In this document: positions 61,201 to 64,000 of the stretch, one piece after another
How the letters are laid out: each line of letters begins with the position of its first letter
Position numbering within the stretch: the stretch's first letter is position 1
Assembly (NCBI GenBank): GCA_003342895.1
Contig: PTFA01000112.1
Coordinates: 2,025,470-2,089,469, forward strand
Length of the DNA stretch: 64,000 nt
From: Casuarius casuarius
Lineage: Eukaryota > Chordata > Aves > Casuariiformes > Casuariidae
Direction: 5' to 3'
The notes under the pieces: model-generated
Seen by the model: only the letters and a program-made list of their open reading frames with translations
Told to the model about the DNA's origin: nothing
The model's database searches: none
Position numbers and translations under genes: made by a program

Positions 61201-62951
61201 AAATATAATAAAATAAAATATGAAAGGAATGCATATCCCAAATAAACATCTAGAAGTGTGCTCCTGGCCCTGAAAAAGAAGCCTTTTAATATCAAAACAG
61301 CTACTAACTGAGCAAGACACAACAAAGGAACACAGAAGTAAAAATTCTGCTGAAAGGAAAATACCAGCTAAACTTCATACATTCTGCTAGAGCTAGATAT
61401 ATATATTTAAAAAAAAAAAAAGCCCTTGCCGTATTCTATTAGACAGTTTAAAGGTTTTTCAGAATGTTCTTGGAGGGATTTTTTATCAAAAGCTCAGCAG
61501 GTATCTGATGCTAACCATGAGCTACCAGAACAATATATTTAATTGCATTCTGATATGTTGGAACAGGAAACAGCAGATTTGCCATGATACCCTTAAAAAC
61601 GTCCAAAATGAAATTTCTTCTTTATGTATATGCATCAATGTATTTTGAACTGACTTCTTCTTTATGTTTGGGTAAAATGCCTTCTAGACATGAAGAATGG
61701 GGGTAGCTGGCAGAAAAGTATTTGTTTCTTTACTGACTGCAATAACCTGGCAGAAAAAGAATGTGGCTTACAGAAGTATTTTAAAATGTCACAGAGTTCT
61801 TGAAATGTAATAAACCAGAAGCTTTCTGCAATCTTAGACAAAAATCCTGTCAAAAATGAAGCAGATAAGAATTTGAAGAGGGTTACAGTCTCCATCTAAG
61901 AAATACCCTCCCCTTCAAATTCCTATCTCAGACTTTATAAATCAGTCTAGAAAACAAACTAAAATCTACTGGAATCCACCCACAACCCCTGCAGTGCTAT
62001 TTGTACTCCCACAGTAGTCTTAGAACTCAACAGGAAATAACCTCACCCAGTATAGCAAGTTCATTGGCCTTCAGCGTGTGAAGTAATATGTAATTAACTT
62101 TATATACTAAAAGTAGTTCTACTAAATTAGCCCACTAACCAACACTAGTAACACTAGTTCCAGTGAGGTATGTGCTTAAACCTTTCTACATTAAGGGCTT
62201 TACACACTAACTTAATACAGAAACACTGAGAAAAGAAAGCAACCCTTCTGGTTAAACAAAAGAAAGGAAAAACACAACTGAAATATCAACAGTAGAAAAA
62301 TAGCAAACATTGTTTAAATTAAATTAAATTGGACTGAATAGGATCTAACCTCCACCTGAAGTGCCCATAACTGCTGAAGTACTACAGTGCTCATGGTATA
62401 CAGTCTACTGATGTTTTGAATACTAGAAAGATATATAACATATACAGATTTTTACCCCATGTCTCGGTTATGCTTTGGGATCATTACTGAAGATGTTTTC
62501 CTCCCTTCACAAGTGTCTGAAATGAGGCACACTCATGCCTAGAAAGAGCTTTTAGGAATGCTAGCATCACTGAAAGTTTTCGCAGTCATCTTTTGTTCAC
62601 GAGTCTAAAGAAATATGCTAGAGAATTATTACATGTTACCCATCATCAGTATTTTTCAGCCAGCAGACTATGAATTCCTTTGAAGAGAAAAAAAAGATTT
62701 AGAAAGTGCTGAAAAAACAAGCTAAATTGAAAAGACGAAAAAAAAGGAAGACGGAAAACAAAAAGCACTCACCATTTATACCTTGAGCAATACACAAAAT
62801 TGTACTTCACAGACTAAGAAGATAAGAACAGAAGTTCACAGCAGAACCAACCTTGTATCTTCCAATGACACTTGACCAGATTCTTCATCCACTGTGATTT
62901 TACAGTGATCTCCAGACACCAACTTGTTGCCAGGGAAAGATAAGTCACAAC
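41653..62951 (-). CDS. CHFR: CHFR, checkpoint E3 ubiquitin ligase (first exon and one internal exon missing)
   Basis: CHFR is a nuclear E3 ubiquitin ligase that delays entry into mitosis under microtubule stress. Fifteen minus-strand exons join in phase to about 600 residues; the human protein is about 664. Order: FHA domain (NKLVSGDHCKI, DTSTNGTVINKL), Ser/Thr-rich linker, basic KKKLKG patch, C3HC4 RING (CIICQELLHDCVSLQPCMHTFC to CPTCRCP), acidic SDEEGSSEDLLELSDVDSES stretch, cysteine-rich region (CTCCFQPMPDRR, CLQPFCHLYWGC), and the C-terminal PBZ zinc finger (CYWGRNC, then HHAMKFNH) known in this family to bind poly(ADP-ribose). The start codon and first FHA strands lie beyond 64000. One exon between 45786 and 44124 is lost in the N gap. 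Two introns have GC donors. The gene converges on the CUB-domain gene. Confidence 0.97.
43000..43055. repeat. Alternating GT/GC microsatellite with perfect palindrome
   Basis: About 55 bases alternate strictly purine-pyrimidine: (GT)n, then a GC-rich core, then (GT)n. The core 43022-43041 is a perfect 20-base palindrome. It lies in the last CHFR intron. Confidence 0.9.
44052..44124 (-). CDS. CHFR: CHFR exon (PBZ zinc finger)
   Basis: 73 bases bounded by acceptor gttttgtag and donor gtaagtc on the minus strand. It encodes VTSRPDCYWGRNC and RTQVKAHHA, the two cysteines and first histidine of the PBZ finger. It needs one base from upstream, the phase in which the exon ending at 45786 stops, so the exon lost between them must be a multiple of three long. 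Confidence 0.93.
45153..45632. other. Assembly gap (480 N)
   Basis: A run of N next to an AC/AT microsatellite, whose slippage probably caused the gap. Its length may be estimated. A CHFR exon is expected inside it. Open frames reported across it are artefacts. Confidence 0.95.
45633..45758. repeat. 14-bp-unit AC/AT microsatellite followed by (GA)n
   Basis: A unit of acacacacacatat repeats with almost no variation about seven times from the gap edge, then changes to (GA)n at about 45739-45757. Confidence 0.93.
45786..45873 (-). CDS. CHFR: CHFR exon (C-terminal cysteine-rich region end)
   Basis: 88 bases encode DYLASRGLTWKNMLNESLL and the ALQRGVFMLS stretch, then one base of the next codon. 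The acceptor is gctctgtttcag and the donor gtacatcc. The residues that should follow in CHFR are not found before 44124, which places the next exon in the N gap. Confidence 0.93.
46873..46943 (-). CDS. CHFR: CHFR exon
   Basis: 71 bases encode EINLGDKCLDGVLNNNHYES and DILK, ending in phase 0 at donor gtatgttt. The acceptor cctgattag is short on pyrimidines but the phase and CHFR identity are clear. Confidence 0.92.
47665..47748 (-). CDS. CHFR: CHFR exon (cysteine-rich zinc-binding region)
   Basis: 84 bases, acceptor actgtttacag and donor gtactgtg. It encodes TVCLQPFCHLYWGCTRMACF and GCLAPFC, with seven cysteines when the one completed at the upstream junction is counted. It is too short and in a third frame relative to the longer open frames here, which are shadows. 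Confidence 0.92.
48095..48214 (-). CDS. CHFR: CHFR exon (start of cysteine-rich region)
   Basis: 120 bases encode VQEYVCPAQGSHVICTCCFQ, PMPDRRAEREQ and NPHVAPQQ. The donor is placed after CAAT (gtgtgtac), so that the split Cys codon joins the next exon in phase. Confidence 0.92.
48631..48773 (-). CDS. CHFR: CHFR exon (linker into cysteine-rich region)
   Basis: 143 bases bounded by acceptor tattctttcag and donor gtcagtgtc. It encodes QPYIVCRQCPGYRR, a Pro/Gly-rich stretch, then ALGDAPSTSANFPA. Phases 1 and 1 match the neighbours. Confidence 0.92.
49775..49937 (-). CDS. CHFR: CHFR exon (acidic linker after RING)
   Basis: 163 bases, acceptor ggttctcttgcag and donor gtatgttcc. It encodes EDDVRSMDARNKITQDMLQP, KVRRSFSDEEGSSEDLLELS and DVDSESSDI, a well-conserved CHFR acidic stretch. 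Confidence 0.95.
50547..50701 (-). CDS. CHFR: CHFR exon (RING second half; GC donor)
   Basis: 155 bases encode LQPCMHTFCAACYSGWMERS, SLCPTCRCPVERICKNHILN and NLVEAYLIQHP. This is the second part of the C3HC4 RING that binds the E2 enzyme. The acceptor is gttatccag rather than the later ttgcag, because the Ser codon must be completed. The donor is CAG followed by gcaagttg, a GC site in otherwise perfect context; the next GT is four bases on and would break the frame. Confidence 0.95.
51048..51204 (-). CDS. CHFR: CHFR exon (RING first half)
   Basis: 157 bases, acceptor attctgtctttgcag and donor gtatgtatg. It encodes a variable linker (ACPNLPAAAPSECIIRIGSE) and then KPDKMEETLTCIICQELLHD and CV, the first zinc ligands of the RING. 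Confidence 0.95.
51707..51931 (-). CDS. CHFR: CHFR exon (Ser/Thr/acidic linker; GC donor)
   Basis: 225 bases after acceptor cttttattttgcag. It encodes a poorly conserved linker ending EEKEGGLEPAKKKLKG. For phase and family match it must stop after GGAG with gctagtat as donor, a GC instead of GT. Reading to the next GT (gtatac) would create a stop codon at the junction. Confidence 0.88.
52964..53182 (-). CDS. CHFR: CHFR exon (Ser/Thr-rich linker)
   Basis: 219 bases, acceptor cctttttcccctag and donor gtaagagtt. It contains the CHFR landmark CYEEPQPSTSTSNLF in a Ser/Thr-rich region between the FHA and RING domains. Both phases match the neighbours. Confidence 0.93.
53345..53404 (-). CDS. CHFR: CHFR exon (end of FHA region)
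   Basis: 60 bases encode VAYLYESLNPQHDATQEPV between acceptor catctctttcag and donor gtaaggaa. Too short to show as an open frame, but VAYLYESL is a clear CHFR stretch and the phases fit on both sides. Confidence 0.92.
53405..54829 (-). other. CHFR: CHFR intron sequence without visible features
   Basis: AT-rich intron to the right of the 60-base exon. I see no exon, RNA gene or recognisable element here. Confidence 0.6.
54830..55640 (-). mobile_element. Old CR1-type LINE fragment (reverse-transcriptase region)
   Basis: The plus strand reads, in the order expected for an inverted CR1 ORF2 region, diverged forms of cacttcccagatcatttatgaa (54998), gagcctttgg...gaccccattaaaa (55185-55213), ctttttgaaacctaagtgtgct (55214), cacatacttggtgattcctga (55258) and gtgagccatgatttg (55300). 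Numerous stops and indels show it is long dead. It lies in the CHFR intron between 53404 and 55792, in the same direction as CHFR transcription. Confidence 0.65.
55792..55901 (-). CDS. CHFR: CHFR exon (second half of FHA domain)
   Basis: 110 bases, acceptor ttctctttacag and donor gtaagtaaa. It encodes TNGTVINKLKVVKKQTYPLQ and TGDVIYVVYRKNEPEN. The Asn-Gly turn is the canonical FHA feature near the phosphothreonine-binding face. Phases match both sides. Confidence 0.95.
58227..58262. repeat. (AAT)n microsatellite
   Basis: Twelve perfect taa/aat triplets in a row following an A-rich stretch. The reverse strand gives a meaningless leucine run. Confidence 0.95.
60250..61200 (+). mobile_element. 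5'-truncated CR1-type LINE, 3' part
   Basis: The plus strand follows the CR1 3' region in order: LTKFADDTKL (60352-60381), part of the reverse-transcriptase active site around FADD; caaatatcaagtcctgcccctggg (60479); a CR1-like TWYKKDVDKLEQ and the ERLRELSLFCLGREGLRAGN stretch (60740-60885); aaggttcaaactggatataagga (60975); and aggctggatttagtgacctcctg near 61150. Frames are broken by stops and indels. The end near 61200 runs into an A/T-rich repeat (ataataaaataaaat) rather than the eight-base repeat of young bird CR1. It lies opposite to CHFR transcription. Confidence 0.8.
62852..62951 (-). CDS. CHFR: CHFR exon (first half of FHA domain)
   Basis: 100 bases, acceptor ctttttaag and donor gttggttc. 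It encodes CDLSFPGNKLVSGDHCKITV and DEESGQVSLEDT, the FHA core with the Ser and His of the phosphopeptide site. It opens with two bases of a Gly or similar codon, so a coding exon lies upstream, to the right. Confidence 0.94.
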
Positions 62952-64000
62952 CTTAAAAAGAAAGTGGATTTTCCAGTGTGCTTAAAAATACACATTACAC
63001 AGATAGATCAGCATTCTGCTTGGCTATAAATGCACAACAAACTGACTCATGTACATCTGCAATAGTTCAAATCTCTGCTGGTATACAGGGAGCACCGCAG
63101 TCTAGGACGCAATATATAAATGCAGGCAGTGAAATAGTCCCATGTATGGACATAGGCTTATTTCAACCATTTCAGGATGTTTTAGTTCATTTTTTTTTCC
63201 TTTTTTTCTTCAAATCTCAGTCCTTACAGTTACTCTGCTCTAGAGAGGTACAGATTCACATATGTTTGGGAAGTGTTCAACCTAAATTCTAGAGCCACAC
63301 ATCAAAGATCACACAGCTCTTTTTCACATTATTGCAACACTCTTTCATTGAATTTAACTTCTGGTTCATCCTACTATACTGGGGGAAAGTAGTAGGAACC
63401 AACTTCTGTGAAGTACAAGGGTATCACTGTTCTACCTTAAAGTTTTGTTTGTTTTTAAATAAGAGGTTTTCCTTACCTCTGTTAACACCACTGTCACGTT
63501 AAAGCTGAAGGGAGATTAAAAACTCAGAAGAGACTAAGATTTAGGCATATGCAGGAGAAAGGTAATGATGATGTTCAGATGGTAGAGACCTTCCTACCTA
63601 TTATTCTAGGGCTCTGGGCAAATTTAACATTTTTTCCTTCACTTTAACATTCAATGCAATGCTCGAGGTTCCTTGTGTAAGACACTGATTTCTCTTACAG
63701 ATGACTCAAGGTACCTGCTTCTAAAAAGGTTATAATTAACAAACATGATTCACTTCCACCTATTCACACTGTAGGTGCACTATACCTTAGCCTGTGACAA
63801 CAACATATCCAGAAGTAAAATAATAGTCACCACGTACAGTGTTGACAGTTTAGTACTGTTCTACTCCTAATAATCGCAGAACAATTAACAACTATAGCGT
63901 TAACTGGTGCCGCACAACCTGTGACTCTAGGAAGCCCACTGAAAGCAAGTAGAATAAATTCTACTCAGGAGCACACCAACATTTCCATCCTGCTCTGTGG
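62952..64000 (-). other. CHFR: CHFR intron reaching the right edge
   Basis: AT-rich sequence with no GC-rich first exon. The CHFR start codon and first FHA strand must lie beyond 64000. Confidence 0.75.

Larger units (their letters stand above)
55902..62851 (-). other. CHFR: Large CHFR intron
   Basis: About 7 kb between the two FHA exons. It contains an (AAT)n repeat at 58227-58262 and a plus-strand CR1 copy at 60250-61200. Otherwise only AT-rich sequence with short, unsupported open frames. Confidence 0.75.

Overview
This is eukaryotic, vertebrate nuclear DNA: split genes with GT/AG introns, AT-rich introns, a GC-rich CpG-island-like left edge, microsatellites and several decayed CR1-type LINE copies. 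CR1 elements together with a low repeat load and fairly compact introns point to a sauropsid, most likely a bird. The species cannot be told from the sequence. Two assembly Ns (41628, 61091) and one 480-base N gap (45153-45632) show it is a draft assembly.

Layout. Positions 1-530 are very GC-rich and look like a promoter/first-exon region for a plus-strand gene. Positions 530-18371 show no convincing exon and are probably one long intron; they contain a degenerate 21-22 bp minisatellite. From 18372 to 32957 runs the 3' part of a plus-strand gene for a single-pass membrane protein: an extracellular CUB domain interrupted by a ~165-residue Ser/Thr/Lys-rich insertion, a transmembrane helix, and a long low-complexity cytoplasmic tail. 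Six exons join in phase (2301 nt, 766 residues plus stop). I do not recognise its orthologue. Two further open segments (26102-26391 and 27364-27684) look coding and may be alternative or frameshifted exons. Positions 32958 to about 41650 are the two 3' UTRs and the spacer between convergent genes.

From 41653 to 62951 runs CHFR on the minus strand, the mitotic-checkpoint E3 ubiquitin ligase with FHA, RING, cysteine-rich and C-terminal PBZ zinc-finger parts. Fifteen coding exons can be placed with matching splice phases. The first exon(s) lie beyond the right edge. One exon (about 35-40 residues between the cysteine-rich region and the PBZ finger) is absent and must sit in the N gap. Two CHFR introns use GC instead of GT donors.

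The two genes are transcribed toward each other; nothing in the sequence shows that they share a pathway. The most unusual item is the uncharacterised CUB-domain membrane protein with its interrupted CUB fold.
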